A stretch of 64,000 nt of DNA from Sthenelais limicola (GCA_942159475.1 OW804096.1:141225442-141289441), one strand, 5' to 3'. Positions 11,245-20,852 are shown, numbered from the stretch's first letter. Made by a program: numbers and translations. Notes: generated by a model from the letters alone, not told the origin.

Positions 11245-11493
11245 CTGAAAACAGTAAAATAATCATGAATAAAGTGTTCTCTCGTCCAAAAGAAAAAGAA
11301 TTAATTCTTGTCTTTACTTCTCTGTTTGTAACGTAGACTTTTACTTCTCCATTCCGTTTTACTTCTTCATGAAATCAAGATTCTAATTCATATTTCAAGA
11401 AATGGGAAATTACAGATATTTGCAAGAGATTCTGTGATGTCGTTACTAATATAGTTTCATTTATTTACCTTCATGGTTTATGTTAATCATATG

Positions 11494-11902
11494 TGATGTG
11501 TTTCAGGAAAATGAGTCATAAGTCGCAAAATTGATATTTTTCAAAGTGTTTTTTTTTACAAGATGACATTATTGGAATGTTCTGAATTTTGGGGAGTTTG
11601 TCACTTATAGCTATATCAACCAATGTATCGAATTTCAGGACAATCTATGTAATATATTCTTTCGTTTTAAGGGTCCTCATATGGACTACATTTAGTTACT
11701 TTGCTGTTTAGTGACCCCCAGAAATATTGGAAACTTTTTTTTTCAAAAACGAAAATATCAAACTTAAAATCTAGAAATACTTATAAGATTATTAGACTGT
11801 TTACTATCATTGGAATCGGCTTGATCTCATCTTTTCAAATATAATGGCATCTCAAAATCTATTTTTTGCGACTTATGACTCATTTTCCTGAAACACATCA
11901 CA
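11494..11902 (+). repeat. MITE-2 copy, full length (reference copy)
   Basis: 409 bp. It starts TGTGATGTGTTTCAGG and ends CCTGAAACACATCACA, with about 38 bp of terminal inverted repeat containing ATGAGTCAT. The interior is AT-rich and has no ORF. It sits in the nAChR intron between exons 2 and 3. Confidence 0.9.
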
Positions 11903-11905
11903 TTA

Positions 11906-12065
11906 ATGTGATCTGTCGCAGAAAAATGAATCATAAATCGGAAAAAAATGGATTTGGAGATACTATCATATTTCAAAAGATGAGATCAAGTGGATTCCAA
12001 CGACGTTAACATTTGGGAAATCTAAAAAGTATTTCTATAGTTTAGGTTTGATTTTGTTTATGATT
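11906..12065 (-). repeat. MITE-2 fragment abutting the previous copy
   Basis: It begins TGTGATCTGTCGCAG, three bases after the preceding element, and stops after about 160 bp at a MITE-1 fragment. Confidence 0.65.
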
Positions 12066-12170
12066 TTGAAGCTAAGTATTCCATCGGCCTTATCATTTTT
12101 CATCTTAATTTAGCAAAATGTCCTGAATGTGTAGAGCTCCCAATTGTACATTTTCTGAAAATCTGACCCC
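12066..12170 (-). repeat. MITE-1 fragment, subfamily a
   Basis: The right-hand 100 bp only, ending AAAATCTGACCC. Confidence 0.7.
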
Positions 12171-12194
12171 AATACAGGCACAGACCCTTGATAT

Positions 12195-12300
12195 CAATTC
12201 AATTCAATTCAAACATTCTTTATTGTCAGACTGTTCCAAAACAATTGGTTGTCCAATTTTGACGTGCCAGATCTTCCTATAGATGCCACAAAATATGTAA
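12195..12300 (-). mobile_element. Possible LINE 3' tail with pentamer repeat
   Basis: AATTCAATTCAATTCAAA followed by CATTCTTTATT is the reverse complement of an AATAAAG plus (TTGAA)n tail, as at 16160-16199. Confidence 0.4.
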
Positions 12301-12308
12301 ATAAGAGA

Positions 12309-12676
12309 CTTACCAATTCCCTTATTTGGAATAAGGCCACGCCCATGTACTTACCAATTCCCTTATTTGGAATAAGGCCCCGCCCATGTACTTACCAATT
12401 CCCTTATTTGGAATAAGGCCCCGCCCATGTACTTACCAATTCCCTTATTTGGAATAAGGCCCCGCCCATGTACTTACCAATTCCCTTATTTGGAATAAGG
12501 CCCCGCCCATGTACTTACCAATTCCCTTATTTGGAATAAGGCCCCGCCCATGTACTTACCAATTCCCTAATTTGGAATAAGGCCCCGCCCATGTACTTAC
12601 CAATTCCCTTATTTGGAATAAGGCCCCGCCCATGTACTTACCAATTCCCTTATTTGGAATAAGGCCACGCCCATGC
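12309..12676 (-). repeat. 41-bp minisatellite: nine copies of an exon-intron junction
   Basis: Period 41 bp. On the minus strand each unit carries the last 27 nt of nAChR exon 2 (GCCTTATTCCAAATAAGGG and neighbours), then GTAAGT and a return to ATGGGCG. The GT of each donor begins at 12641, 12600, 12559, 12518, 12477, 12436, 12395, 12354 and 12313. Only the last donor continues into different intron sequence (GTAAGTCTCTTA). The exon copy and the last unit have GTGGCC; middle units have GGGGCC. Forty-one is not a multiple of three, and reading past the first donor meets TAA in the second unit. Confidence 0.93.
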
Positions 12677-12781
12677 GGACTTCGACGACCTCTGACAGGT
12701 TCATGACAGGTCTGGCGGCATAATCGTACTCCAGGAGAAGCTCTTTCAACAGCCGGAACTCCTCCCTCAACCCAGAGACTC
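12642..12781 (-). CDS. nAChR subunit, exon 2 (140 bp), N-terminal ligand-binding domain
   Basis: First part of the mature extracellular domain of a nicotinic acetylcholine receptor subunit, which assembles as a pentameric cation channel. On the minus strand TTGCAG precedes 12781 and GTAAGT starts at 12641. The reading is phase 1 in, phase 0 out: an N-terminal helix (LREEFRLLKELLLEYD), then the family signature RPV-x-N...V-x-V-x-x-G-x-x-L-x-Q-I, with a possible N-glycosylation site NLS. The 140-bp length and both phases match exon 2 of alpha7-type genes as I recall them, and exon 3 follows correctly at 11244-11200. Exon 1 (signal peptide) is upstream at higher coordinates and was not found. 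The donor is duplicated eight further times downstream. Confidence 0.88.
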
Positions 12782-12888
12782 CTGCAATTATACAACAATA
12801 ACACATTTTACATTTTGAATTTAAATTCTTTTTTTTTAAAGATTTTATTTCAGCTGGGTGGTACATTTTCCCACTGAAACCTGGATCT

Positions 12889-12989
12889 TCACTCAGATAT
12901 ACCTAGTATTTATCAATCTTCACTCTAATTTAGCAGAGTCTGATAGATGTGTAGAACTGTAGATTGTGCATTTTCTGAAAAATCTGACC
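12889..12989 (-). repeat. MITE-1 fragment, subfamily c
   Basis: The right-hand 100 bp, ending CTGAAAAATCTGACC. It lies about 100 bp upstream of exon 2's acceptor. Confidence 0.7.
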
Positions 12990-13042
12990 GATATTCACAA
13001 AATGGCGTGAAGTGGATTGACAAGTCATAAAAGATATTTCAG

Positions 13043-13202
13043 TCTAGGCTCAGAGCCTCTCAGATATGTGCGATTGGACGCCTACTGCGCTAATGGCTTC
13101 TCTGGCCTTGGAGTAGGCGTCCTAAAGTGGTTTTACCACTTTGTGATTTTGACCGAGAGGCTTTTCCTCAGTTTTGAGGGACTCTCTTTGCTCCGAGCCT
13201 AG
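13043..13202. repeat. Element-5 copy
   Basis: It opens TCTAGGCTCAGAG and closes CTCCGAGCCTAG. An inner inverted pair occurs around GGACGCCTACT and AGTAGGCGTCC. Confidence 0.75.
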
Positions 13203-13780
13203 CAAAACTCGTCAACTCAAAATATAACTTAGGATTACATAGGATTGGATTTACAAAAACAAACATATGAAGACATACACAACTTTCTTTCCAAACTATT
13301 TCACGTTTGTGATACATTTCATGTCGAGAAAATATGCAAAATTAATCAAGAAAACAAAAAGTAAAATTAATCATTTTTAATACAGTATATGTACCCACTT
13401 AACCAACGCCCTTGGCAGTTCCTACACTACAATAAACTTCAGCATATTTTCAATCAAATGTTTCAATGTTCAAATGTTTTTTCGTTATTCTAAATAATAT
13501 ATTATTCTATAACTTTAAATCTTAATCTAAAATAAATATTGTTTAATCTTCAGGACAATGAATCAAATACTGGGTGAATTATGGAAGCACATTTCATATC
13601 TTATTAAAATCATAGTGAAAATACACAAACAGAGATATTGTAAAGTACTTTTCTCTTTTTCCATCATGGAAATCTTTCCATCTCCAGTGCAATGAATCAC
13701 ATAATATAGTGAGTGAAATGAATACAAGTTTTATATTTCAGGCCAAGAAAAGAATAGGAGTGTTTCCACTTCAGACCATA
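13203..13780. other. No feature recognised
   Basis: Very AT-rich, with no ORF or repeat identified. Confidence 0.3.
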
Positions 13781-14019
13781 TGTATCAGATTTTAAGAAAA
13801 TGTACAATTGGCAGCTGTACACATTTAGTAAATTCTGCTAATTTAAGCTGCAATTTGGTCAATACTAGGTAAATTCGAGTATATATTCGGCATTGCATTG
13901 ATTCTAGCAATCTGTTTGGTTATATTGAACTGTATTTTGAATTTTATTTTCGTCTGAAATTTGGGTTATTTGAGAGGATTAGCGAAGTTGAATTGTACAT
14001 TTTCTGAAAATCCGACCCA
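13781..14019 (+). repeat. MITE-1 copy, subfamily b
   Basis: Full length. The left end reads TGTATCAGATTTTAAG, the right end CTGAAAATCCGACCCA. Confidence 0.85.
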
Positions 14020-14475
14020 TATAGAAACCAATTTGGGGCAGCGAAAGAAAAGCACACTATGTACCAGCAAACTAATAGCGGACCATGAGCCCAGTGGAAC
14101 CCCAGTTTAAGGCTTTCCTTTGGCCTCACAACATTTTGCTGTGTATGCAGCTTCAAACTATACACCTCCACCACCCACAATGTATAGATCTATAACCCTT
14201 ATCACGAGTCAATAAGTGGAATTCTGTGGCACTTCACACAAATCAAGAAAGAGAAATGGTCACCCTTAACCCTAGTTGGCATATGTGAATGTACAGCTAG
14301 CTGTCTATGATAATGCATATATGCACTGGGCAGTAAGCAGGCTGGGTGTATAGAGATGTGCCTTTGCCCTTCCACATCCCATAACCCATCATTTACCCAC
14401 AGCATGAACATGGATTGCATGCAAGTGTATACATACTCTCTCTCTATAGATCACTCACACGCAGTAGGGCACATT
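14020..14475. other. No feature recognised
   Basis: Apparently unique sequence without a convincing exon or repeat. Confidence 0.3.
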
Positions 14476-14641
14476 TGGGTCAGATTTTCAGAAAATGCAC
14501 AATCTACAGTTCTACACTTCTATCAGATTCTGCTAAATTAGAGTGAAAATTGATAAATACTAGGTATAGCTGTGTATGTTCTGTATTGTATTCATTCAAT
14601 AAATCTGTCTGGTTATGGTGAACTGTATTTTGAACCTGATT
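14476..14641 (+). repeat. MITE-1 copy, subfamily c, right third replaced by a minisatellite
   Basis: It is intact from TGGGTCAG to TTTTGAACCTGATTT. The rest of the element, including its right end, is missing and a 12-bp tandem array starts exactly there. Confidence 0.8.
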
Positions 14642-14777
14642 TGAGGTTTTACATGAGGTTTTACATGAGGTTTTACATGAGGTTTTACGTGAGGTTTTAC
14701 GTGAGGTTTGACATGAGGTTTGACATGAGGTTTGACATGAGGTTTGACATGAGGTTTGACATGAGGTTTGACATGAA
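14642..14777. repeat. 12-bp tandem array, unit ATGAGGTTTTAC/ATGAGGTTTGAC
   Basis: About 11-12 units. The first units end TTTTAC and later ones TTTGAC, with two GTGAGG variants in between. The plus-strand frame reads FYMR then FDMR repeats, an artefact of a period divisible by three. Confidence 0.92.
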
Positions 14778-14982
14778 AGTGGATATACGCTTAAATGCTT
14801 AATATGTAATAGTTATTTTCAATATTCACAAGCTGTTAATTTTGAAAATGTACTTTCAGTATTCTGGCTATTTACGACTCTTTTACCATCATGCATTATT
14901 TATCATGCATTTCTAGTCTTTTAGCACTTGAATAAAGAAGTGGTATCTCTTCTCATTTAGATCTTATGTGAAAATATTACTG

Positions 14983-15501
14983 AAATTAAAAAATAAAATG
15001 ACTCGAAAATGAGACAAAAGGAAAAACGGCTCTCTGGGACTCGACCACACAATGTACAGTTTGGAAGTCTAACCCCTGTAATCACTTGACTATAGGGGAC
15101 TATATGGGTCAGATTTTCAGAAAATGTACAATTCGCCTTCACCAATCCTCTCAAATATCCCACATTGAAGACAAAATTGAGCTTCAAAATACAGTTTAAC
15201 ATAACAGAACTGATACTTTAAATCAATGCGATACCAAATATACTTAGATATACCCGGTATTCTTCATTTTTCAGCCTAATTTAGCAGCATTTACTAAATA
15301 TGTAGTGCTGCCAATTGTACATTTTCTGAAAATCTGACCCATATGGGACTTGCATATAAACACTACATATTGAATCATCACATTTCCCGTTTACTTGAAT
15401 CCCCCATTCTCCTCATGGTAAATGAGAGGAATGGGGAAATAAATTATCCATGAAAAAACCCTGTTTTAGCCGCAGGCAATTTAATGATTCAAATTAATCA
15501 G
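14983..15501 (-). mobile_element. tRNA-derived SINE-like element split by MITE-1
   Basis: 14983-15104 and 15342-15501 align with 51100-51390. On the minus strand GGTCGAGTCCC resembles a pol III B box with a degenerate A-box region upstream. The MITE-1 copy at 15105-15341 interrupts it. Confidence 0.55.
15105..15341 (-). repeat. MITE-1 copy, subfamily a, inserted in a SINE
   Basis: TGGGTCAG...CTGACCCA with TA on both sides. The surrounding SINE is continuous with its 51.1-kb homologue once the element and one TA are set aside. Confidence 0.88.
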
Positions 15502-15730
15502 AATCTGCAATCGTTTTCTATAATATGCTAACATGCCGGAATTCTGCATGCTTTCTGGACTAATAAAGTACAATAGATGTATCCCTTGTCTGAGGATATG
15601 CTGTATACAAGTTCTAAATTTAAAAAAAATAGAATATCTTGTCTATCTTATGAAGACCTTTACCGAATACCTCGCCCTTGTGGTCAGGGGAGACTTATTT
15701 GCTGATTTTATATCTTTTATTTCCATGCAG

Positions 15731-15811
15731 AAAAATAGTGATGGACAACCTTCACGGATAGTGAGTCTTCAACTTGCCACCATTAATAAATTATTGAGAG
15801 AAAAGCAATAA
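15731..15811 (+). CDS. Possible terminal exon or LINE ORF end
   Basis: TTTTATTTCCATGCAG resembles a splice acceptor. It is followed by 26 codons (KNSDGQPSRIVSL...LLREKQ) and a TAA. A non-coding stretch with an AATAAAG plus (TTGAA)n tail follows at 16150-16199, so this could instead be the 3' end of a LINE. No family was recognised. Confidence 0.2.
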   Translation, partial: KNSDGQPSRIVSLQLATINKLLREKQ

Positions 15812-15869
15812 AAACAAAACAATGAAAATGTCTCAACATATGATCGATGATATCAATAGGGGTTAACAT

Positions 15870-16199
15870 TCAAATTACTTCATCCATGTATTTTTCATAT
15901 ACCAGACTCTCAACCAGGGAGCGAAAAATCTATAACATACTTTATTATTTCTCTGTATTTCTCTGTATGTATTACATTGCCCTGACTGTTTTTTCAGTTA
16001 ATTTTATTTCATTTTACTTTATTTACTCTATTCATTAATGCTGATTTACTATGTCCAAATAGTTTAATTACTTGTGTAGACAGTTCGTGTAATAACAAAG
16101 ATCAGGAATACGTTTCTGAAACATGGCTCCTATTTGTACAAAATATTAAGGTACAAATAAAGAATAGTTTGAATTGAATTGAATTGAACTAGCACACAA
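15870..16199 (+). mobile_element. LINE 3' tail with (TTGAA)n
   Basis: An AT-rich non-coding stretch ending ACAAATAAAGAATAG followed by GAATTGAATTGAATTGAA. There is no ORF. Confidence 0.5.
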
Positions 16200-16577
16200 G
16201 AAAAGTGCGTATGAGCAAATAGTAATATATATCCCTATCATATTTCACCCGTCTGATTCACCTCAGGCAAAGTTAAACTCCATTCTCTCTCAAACATTGC
16301 ACAAAAATGTGCAACAACTCATAAATATCACAGGCCAATATTTGTCACATGGGCATTTTTGCCTCGGAGCAGAAATCCTGGCTGACTTTTTACACATGTG
16401 CCCATTGCGCATGCGTCATACAGAGAGGCAGAGCCCTCTGTCGGAGCCCCTTTAAAGCTAGTAAAAGTTGTTCCATCGATTTGTTGCGGCAAATATGGTG
16501 CATTGAGTGGGGGCATGGAACACTGGGAGAAGTACACTCTTTCTATAGACCCTGGCATTGAGCTACAGTTACTCTTT
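16200..16577. other. No feature recognised
   Basis: GC content is somewhat higher than the flanks around 16390-16560, but no coding or repeat assignment could be made. Confidence 0.3.
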
Positions 16578-16961
16578 TAATTTTGTCTCAAAACTTTTTA
16601 TTCAAACTTTTTTTCAAAAATAAAAATAACAAACTTATAATATAGAAATACTTATTCGGTATCTAAAGGGTGGTCCCCATGGCTGCGGTAAGCCTTGCGA
16701 TGGTTTGTGCTGGTTCTGTAGGTGGAGAGGGGTGATGAGGTCCTGCCTACATGGTTCCCTGGCCTTGTAGGCAGGACCTCGCCACTTCTCACCATCACAG
16801 CACCATCACAAGGCTTACCGCAGAGCTTACCGCAGCCAGTGGAGACCACCCTATAGTGCTTACTATCATTGGAATCGCCTTGATCTCCCTTTTTCATATA
16901 AGACAATATCTCAAAATGAATATTTTGCGACTTGTGACTCTTTTTCCTCAACGGATCACAT
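16578..16961 (-). repeat. MITE-2 copy, one end lost, split by Fold-4
   Basis: The right half ends TTTTTCCTCAACGGATCACA. Fold-4 (16668-16851) interrupts it between CTTATTCGGTATC and GTGCTTACTATCATTGG. Confidence 0.7.
16668..16851. repeat. Fold-4 copy
   Basis: GGGTGGTCCCCATGGCTGCG at the left and CAGCCAGTGGAGACCACCC at the right. Both halves also carry GTAGGCAGGACCTC in opposite orientation, so most of the element folds on itself. Confidence 0.85.
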
Positions 16962-16962
16962 A

Positions 16963-17362
16963 TGTGATCCGATTTAGGAAAATGAGTATTAAGTCGCAAA
17001 ATATTCATTTTGAGATATCACCATATTTGAAAAGATGAGACCAACCTGATTCCAATGAATGTAAACGTTGAGGACATCTAATACGTACTTTTACCTTTTT
17101 AGTTAGATATTTTTATTTTTGAAAAAAACATTTTCAATATTTCTGGGTGGATAGTTACAAGTAAAGTAGCTAAATATACTCAATGGGATAATCTAAGAAA
17201 CGCACTGATATAATTGATAAACAGTCTTGAAATCTGGTAGATGTCTTAATACAACCACAAGTACTAGACACCCCCAAAAATCAAAATATTTCAACAAAGA
17301 GATCTTGTAGGTAAACGACTTTGAAAAACACCAATTTTGCGACTGGTGACTCATTTCTCAGA
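16963..17362 (-). repeat. MITE-2 copy abutting the previous one
   Basis: It begins TGTGATCCGATTTAGG, one or two bases after the preceding copy's end. It closes in GCGACTGGTGACTCATTTCTCAG with the last bases lost. Confidence 0.8.
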
Positions 17363-17640
17363 AAAAGATGACAATTATGGTGAAGCAATCTATAGAGGGA
17401 CATTATGGGCAGGAGGAGGAGGAGAATGCGGAGGTGGAGGAGGACACGTTGTGGATGAGAGAAAGTCTCTTGTTCTTTATTCAACAAGCCTTTAATCCAT
17501 TGATGCATAAGCCCCGACACTGGCCCTACAGGAGGAGGAGGGGGCCTCGTTGACATCTGATGCCGTACCAGTCAGAGTGGTGCTTGTGGGTGGTGGCGGT
17601 GGGTGGGTGGGATATATTCGGCGGTGGTGGTGGTGAGTGA
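17363..17640. other. Purine-rich stretch, no gene
   Basis: GGAGGAGGAGG-type simple sequence at 17409-17450 and 17530-17545. The short ORFs here follow the simple repeats. Confidence 0.4.
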
Positions 17641-17880
17641 GTGAGTGAGATTGGTTGCTTTACGCCTTTATCAACACATTTAGTATGGTTATATCAAGGG
17701 CGGGAGAGCTGAGAGGGAGTGAGTGAGTGAGATTGGTTGTTTTACGCCTTTATCAACACATTTAGTATGGTTATATCAAGGGCGGGAGAGCTGAGAGGGA
17801 GTGAGTGAGTGAGATTGGTTGCTTTACGCCCTTATCAACACATTTAATATGGTTATATCAAGGGCGGGAGAGCTGAGAGG
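17633..17880. repeat. 82-bp tandem repeat, three units
   Basis: GATTGGTTG/T recurs at 17649, 17731 and 17813. Each unit ends in GGGCGGGAGAGCTGAGAGG and (GAGT)n. Confidence 0.92.
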
Positions 17881-18055
17881 AAGGCAGTTTATGGTCATAC
17901 CCAGGAAATAGAGATAGAGAAGAAGAGACAGAGAGACAGAGAAAAAGAGACAGAAAGGCAATTTATGGTCATACCCAGGAAATAGAGATAGAGAAGAAGG
18001 GACAGAGAGACAGAGAAAAAGAGACAGAAAGGCACTTTATGGTCATACCCAGGAC
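17880..18055 (-). repeat. 73-bp satellite, about 2.5 units, inverted relative to 23.1-25.2 kb
   Basis: The unit contains TATGGTCATACCCAGGAAAT and AGAGACAGAGAGACAGAG, the reverse complement of the large array 5 kb away. Confidence 0.9.
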
Positions 18056-18324
18056 CAGAGGTTGGTGGGTGGGGGGAATGTTCAGTGGTAGTGGTGAGGG
18101 TGTGGGAGGGGTGGGGGTATGGGTGTTGGGTGGTGATGGGTGGGTGGGTGGTGGTGGGGAGGTGGGATATGTTTGGCGGCAGTGGTGGTGGTGGTGTGGG
18201 TGTTGGGAGGTGGTGTGTGGGTGTGCGCGATGGGTGGGGGCTTCATTTGTCAGGAAAATTGCCTGAGCAAAATGTTTTCATACTTCTATTATATTGCGGT
18301 GTCAATCAATTTTAATGCATTAAG
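18056..18324. repeat. GGT/GGGTGT-rich simple sequence
   Basis: A G-rich tract with no stable unit. The plus-strand ORFs of Gly, Val and Trp here are composition artefacts. Confidence 0.6.
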
Positions 18325-18547
18325 TGGGTCCGATTTCCAGAAAAAAGATTAATGAATACTAGGTATATCTGAGTGTATTCTGTTGTAAAATTGACCCGCA
18401 TTTCTTCACTGTATTGTATTCATTCAATAAATTTGCCTGGATATCTTGAAATGTAATTTGAACATGATTTTTGCTTTAAATTAGGGTTATTTGAGAGGAT
18501 TCCTGAAGGCCAATTGTCACATGTGCATTTCCTGAAGACTTGACCCA
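18325..18547 (+). repeat. MITE-1 copy, subfamily c, rearranged
   Basis: TGGGTCCG at the left, TTGACCCA at the right. The left third is deleted, and a fragment with AAATTGACCC sits mid-element. Confidence 0.65.
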
Positions 18548-18638
18548 AGTTAAATGTATAGAGAATTTGAGCTGTTAGTAAACTTTCTTCTTTTACAGCA
18601 CACGGTGAAATTCCATTTCCAATGTGATCCAGGCTTAA

Positions 18639-18828
18639 AGGGTCAGATTTTCAGAAAATGCACAATCTACAGTTCTACACGTCTCGCGAATTCTACTAAA
18701 TTAGAGTCTAGGTATATCTGAGTATATTCTGTATTCTAACTTTATTTGAACCTGATTTTTGCCTTAAATTTGGGTTATTTGAGGGGATTGGTGAAGGCCA
18801 ATTGTATGTTCTCTGTAGATCGGACCCA
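18639..18828 (+). repeat. MITE-1 copy, subfamily c, deleted
   Basis: The stretch between ATTAGAGT and TAGGTATATCTGAG and the middle have been lost; both ends are recognisable. Confidence 0.7.
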
Positions 18829-18860
18829 TTTGTTAAATTGGGCCATTGTTATGGGGGTAT

Positions 18861-18917
18861 TGGGTTATTTGAGAGGATTGGTGAAGGTCAATTGTACATT
18901 TTCCGAAGACTGAACCC
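18861..18917 (+). repeat. MITE-1 right-end fragment
   Basis: GGGTTATTTGAGAGGATTGG to the decayed end CCGAAGACTGAACCC. Confidence 0.6.
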
Positions 18918-18952
18918 TTTATTATCCCGCAGAGAGAAAAAAATGTGAATGG

Positions 18953-19180
18953 TTGTGTCAAATTTTCAGAAAATGTACAATTCAACATCGCCAATCTTCT
19001 CAGATAACCAAAATTTCGGACGAAAATTAAGTTCAAAACCAAACCAAACAGATTGCTATAATCAATGCAATACCGAATATACTCGAATTTACTTAGTATT
19101 GACCAAATTGCAGCCTAATTTAGCAGAATTTACTAAATGTGCACATCTGCCAATTGTACATTTTCTGAAAATCTGACCCA
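18953..19180 (-). repeat. MITE-1 copy, subfamily b
   Basis: A decayed left end (TTGTGTCAAATTTTCAG) and an intact right end CTGAAAATCTGACCCA. Confidence 0.8.
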
Positions 19181-19182
19181 TG

Positions 19183-19262
19183 TGTGCGTGAGTATAACTA
19201 AGGACCTATAAGACTGCCCTGTGTAACACCCTGTAATCTTTGTGTTGGGTTCTGGCTTGGGA
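19183..19262. repeat. 80-bp dispersed repeat
   Basis: Nearly identical to 55631-55711 in direct orientation (GGACCTATAAGACTGCCCTG and TGTTGGGTTCTGGCTTGG). There is no terminal repeat; in both places it follows a MITE-1 copy. Confidence 0.6.
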
Positions 19263-19502
19263 GAAGACAAGAGAATGTGAACGTGTATATAATTATGGAT
19301 GGGGTGTGTTCGGGAAGCATGTGAATAAGTAGGCACAAGTGTAGGTGTGTGAGGAGGTGGGAAGGAATGAATAACGACGTCTCTAACTAGGAGAAGTGTC
19401 TCACACAGAATCAATATTTACATAATGTTTTACTTTGCAAACCAAAACCAACCACAAGAATGGAATCGGGTTAATAAGGCACTTTTTACGGCAGCTTCAC
19501 AT

Positions 19503-19904
19503 TCACGAAAAATGAGTCATAAGTCGCAAAATTCGTATTTTTAAAAGTCATTTAGTCACAAGATCTCCTTTTTGGAATGTTTTCATTTTTGGAGTATGTA
19601 GTCAAATAGGTCTTATAAATATATGGACCAAATTTCAGGATAGTGTATTAAATATACTCATGCATTTCTAAGATCATCCTATGGAGTACATTTACCTACT
19701 TTACCAGTAATTGTTCACCCAACAATATTGAAAACTTTTTTTTTCAGAAATAAAAATATCAAACTTGAAATATAGAAATAGTTATTTAATGCCCTTAATG
19801 TTTACTATCATTGGAATCGCCTTGATCTCCTCTTTTTAAATATAATGGTATCTCAAAATATATTTTTTGCGACTTATGACTCATTTTCCTGAAACACACC
19901 ACAT
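19503..19904 (+). repeat. MITE-2 copy
   Basis: The left end has lost TGTGATGTG but keeps AAAATGAGTCATAAGTCGC. The right end is complete (CCTGAAACACACCACA). Confidence 0.85.
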
Positions 19905-19905
19905 T

Positions 19906-19982
19906 TGTGATGTGCTACAGGAAAATGCGTCACAAGTCGAAAAAAATATATTTTCAAAGTGAATTATCTATAAGATTTTTTG
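19906..19982 (+). repeat. MITE-2 left-end fragment abutting the previous copy
   Basis: GTGATGTGCTACAGG with AAAATGCGTCACAAGTCG follows the preceding end after two or three bases, then is cut off. Confidence 0.7.
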
Positions 19983-20032
19983 CGTGGTTAAGTGTTGTTG
20001 TGTTGCGTGGTTAAGTGTTGTAGAGAACCATC

Positions 20033-20133
20033 CCATGCTGAACTTTGCATGTTTTCCATATATTTTACACTGTACCATCACTCCCATAGTTCCATGCGAA
20101 TCAATATTCAAAATGGCGGCTATGAAAGTCCCC
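20033..20133 (+). repeat. MITE-3 right-end fragment
   Basis: It ends AAAATGGCGGCTATGAAAG then TCCCCTAT, and abuts an inverted copy. Confidence 0.7.
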
Positions 20134-20465
20134 TATCCCGCCATTTTGAATTTTGATTTGCATGGAATTATGGGAGTAATGGTACAGTATGAAATCTATA
20201 TAAAAACCTGCTATTTTCAGCATGCAATATTTATCAATGATCTAATGTTAATATCCATGTGTCATACATGTTTTCATAGCACAAGCCTCAATCTCTCCCA
20301 TCATGCATTTGGTTGTCATAGATCACTTACACAAGCTATGATATTGGTGAAAACATTCTTGCAATTTTCGATGAAAATATTCTCAGTATGTGCAAGTCAG
20401 ATTTCAACAGAATCCATCCCAGGATGCACTGTAATACACCTGCGCAGTGGCACATGCAAGTCCCT
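20134..20465 (-). repeat. MITE-3 copy, reverse
   Basis: CCCGCCATTTTGAATTTTG at the left; ACATGCAAGTCCCTTAT at the right. The first bases are lost. Confidence 0.75.
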
Positions 20466-20553
20466 TATTATTATAAATGATCTGTGAAAACCAAATGCAT
20501 GATGGGAAAGATGGGGACATGTGTTATGTAATATAGCAATAGACAACGAGGAT

Positions 20554-20644
20554 TTTAGCGTGAGAACGGTCTGTACTCCCATAGACGTCCCAAGGCCGAA
20601 GGCCGAGGGAAGTCTATGGGAGTACAGACCGTTCGAACGCTAAA
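20554..20644. repeat. Perfect hairpin inside an inserted element
   Basis: AACGGTCTGTACTCCCATAG at 20565 and its exact complement ending at 20633 form a 22-bp stem. TTTAGCGT/ACGCTAAA extends it outside a small bulge. The 25-base loop contains GGCCGAAGGCCG. Confidence 0.8.
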
Positions 20645-20852
20645 TCTGAGTTGTATATTGATTTTAGTCCGTGATGGAACACATCAGGTGGCGCCACTAG
20701 ACCAACGCGGTCTGTAGTATAATAAGTGCACACGAAATCTTACCCAAAATGGACTAAACATGTATAACACATGGATATTGACAGTAGAACATAGATAAAT
20801 ATCCCATGGTGAACATTGCATGTTTTCTATAGATTTTACCCTGTACCATTAA

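Noticed and set aside
12309..12676. CRISPR-like array
   Set aside because: The 41-bp units are contiguous with no unique spacers; this is a tandem duplication of an exon-intron border in animal DNA.
14572..14802. ORF with FYMR/FDMR repeats
   Set aside because: A translation of the 12-bp array attached to MITE sequence; no start context or partner exons.
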